Position numbers and translations under genes: made by a program. DNA of 52,448 bases, from assembly GCA_017623675.1 (NCBI GenBank), contig JAGAOO010000052.1:1-52448 (forward strand), given 5' to 3'. Origin of the DNA: Lachnospiraceae bacterium (GTDB taxonomy: Bacteria > Bacillota > Clostridia > Lachnospirales > Lachnospiraceae). The notes beneath the pieces are model-generated. The model searched no databases. It was not told the DNA's origin and worked only from the letters and a program-made list of their open reading frames with translations. Of this stretch, positions 51,482 through 52,448 are shown piece by piece (position 1 is the first letter of the stretch; each line of letters opens with the position of its first letter).

Positions 51482-52448
51482 CTATTTAACAACAGTATAA
51501 AAATGCTGTGTTACTGTTTTGCTTTCTCCCGGTGCAAGCTCTGCATAACCGGTATCCTCCGGTGCCAGAGGCAGATTTGGTGCATCAATAATCCAGGTCA
51601 TAGGCTCCGGACAGAAGTATCCCTTTTCACCCCAGTCATTCCAGATAACCCAGAACTTGTAATCCTGACAAACCTCATAGCGGATTTCTTTGCCGGAAGC
51701 AAGATCGGTTGCTACGATTCCGTAAAAAGGCTTATCATCAATGTCACCCATTTCTGCATAATAAACATCATTATTAATAATCTGTTTTACCGGAACCATA
51801 GAGCCGGTCAGGTATTGGCGGTCATGATTATCCAGAGGCATGAATACTCCGGTTGGCAGGCAACGGTCATTTAACTGCCATTTTTCACCAATCGGAACAT
51901 ATAACCGCATGTCCTCTCCTTTGCCATCCGAAGTAAATGGTCCCATCATCGTTGTATGGGTGCATACACCATAAGGCATTTGAACAGAAGATAAGTTGGT
52001 CATGGTAAATGCATAATTCAAACCATCTTTGGATAAGGTAAAGGTAAATTCTGCCTTAAACTTAATCGGAAGGTATTGAAAATATTCATCCGCTTCATCA
52101 TATAAATATTCTGTTTTGGCAACTGCCTGTTCCTCAAAAGCAGTAACTTCAATAACAGAATAAGGGCGTTTGTGTAAAAAGCCGTGGATAAAGTTCCCAA
52201 GAGCTTCTTCATTCATTGGTAACTCATAAAGTGCATCTGTGGTTTTTAACCGACCTCCATTGAGGCGGTTTGGCAGATACAGGGAAGGCAGTCCGTAAAC
52301 TTCCGGAGACTGTTTGATTTCGTCCATAGAAGTCTCTTCATGGAAACGAAAGATTTCAATATCATTTTCCTCATCCCGAAGTCGAATAACATTGCTGCCA
52401 ATGCCCGGAGCAATTAACGCCAGATAGCCACCCGCCTTTAATTCAATG
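51482..52448 (-). CDS. Aldose 1-epimerase-like protein (partial)
   Basis: The minus-strand reading frame stays open from the stop at 51482 to the window edge. An internal Met at 52327 is not the start: the residues before it, IELKAGGYLALIAPGIGSN and IRLRDEENDIEIFRF, match the N-terminus of aldose 1-epimerase (galactose mutarotase) proteins. Later family features are THTTMMGPF, NDRCLPTG and WVIWNDWGEKGYFCPEPM with the catalytic Glu. About 322 codons are present and only a short N-terminal piece is missing. It interconverts sugar anomers and fits with the adjacent phosphorylase. Confidence 0.85.
   Translation of the reverse strand, partial: IELKAGGYLALIAPGIGSNVIRLRDEENDIEIFRFHEETSMDEIKQSPEVYGLPSLYLPNRLNGGRLKTTDALYELPMNEEALGNFIHGFLHKRPYSVIEVTAFEEQAVAKTEYLYDEADEYFQYLPIKFKAEFTFTLSKDGLNYAFTMTNLSSVQMPYGVCTHTTMMGPFTSDGKGEDMRLYVPIGEKWQLNDRCLPTGVFMPLDNHDRQYLTGSMVPVKQIINNDVYYAEMGDIDDKPFYGIVATDLASGKEIRYEVCQDYKFWVIWNDWGEKGYFCPEPMTWIIDAPNLPLAPEDTGYAELAPGESKTVTQHFYTVVK

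Noticed and set aside
52325-52327. Start of the epimerase gene at this Met
   Set aside because: Family N-terminal sequence continues in frame upstream to the window edge.

Overview
The window looks like a chromosomal segment of a spore-forming, low-GC Clostridia bacterium, most likely of the Lachnospiraceae. The evidence is the mix of sporulation and germination genes (spoIIR, spoIID-like, spoIIQ-like, gerA, gerB), Gram-positive regulatory RNAs (an S-box before metK, a tRNA-Ile T-box before ileS), a eukaryote-like type 2 IleRS, glycogen phosphorylase, GH94 and amylomaltase genes, and a VTC/DUF4956 pair. No rRNA, tRNA, CRISPR array, insertion sequence or prophage was seen.

Layout. 1-3.1 kb: a VTC polyphosphate polymerase, a C-terminally damaged DUF4956 membrane protein and a Cthe_2159-type lipoprotein. 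3.1-4.2 kb (minus): an HD-GYP phosphodiesterase. 4.3-6.8 kb: S-box riboswitch, metK, ispE. 6.77-7.27 kb: three adjacent long foldback structures with related ends and no gene. 7.3-12 kb: an FCD-type GntR regulator, a gerA gene behind a sigma-G-like promoter buried in the gntR terminator, a GerB-GerC fusion, and spoIIR behind a sigma-F-like promoter. 12-15.3 kb: ddl, murI, a DUF1934 gene, a methyltransferase and an orphan FeoB-associated Cys-rich peptide. 15.3-18.2 kb (minus): malQ, plsC and a small membrane protein in one operon. 18.4-20.7 kb: three small membrane proteins, a HAD phosphatase and a hotdog thioesterase.

20.76-33.15 kb is a type VII secretion locus: an FHA protein with a possible pseudokinase-like N-terminal half, a CpaE/MinD-like ATPase, a YukD-like ubiquitin fold, a 1522-residue EssC, an unrecognised protein, then a separately promoted WXG/LXG-type substrate block with a TPR protein, ending in a WXG100 gene and a strong terminator. 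EsaA, EssA and canonical membrane-anchored EssB were not seen, so the locus is not a textbook T7SSb. Two hypothetical genes (one multi-pass membrane protein) follow.

34.6-38.3 kb holds the T-box and ileS. 38.3-40.0 kb is a compact AT-rich module between two housekeeping units: a HipA-core kinase overlapping a DUF2442-plus-HTH protein, behind two identical 18-bp palindromic sites, one covering a good -35 box. It resembles an autoregulated kinase toxin-antitoxin-like system. 40-42.7 kb is glgP. 42.8-46.1 kb holds a SpoIID-like protein, an L,D-transpeptidase and a SpoIIQ-like protein; the first and last lack expected catalytic residues. Then come perR (minus), a PAS-GGDEF-EAL protein with a dead GGDEF site, an acyl carrier protein and, on the minus strand, a GH94 phosphorylase and an aldose 1-epimerase-like gene cut by the right edge.

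The two most promising places for something new are the T7SS variant with its unrecognised gene and candidate effector, and the HipA/DUF2442-HTH operon. The foldback cluster and the gerA promoter/terminator overlap are the most unusual non-coding structures.
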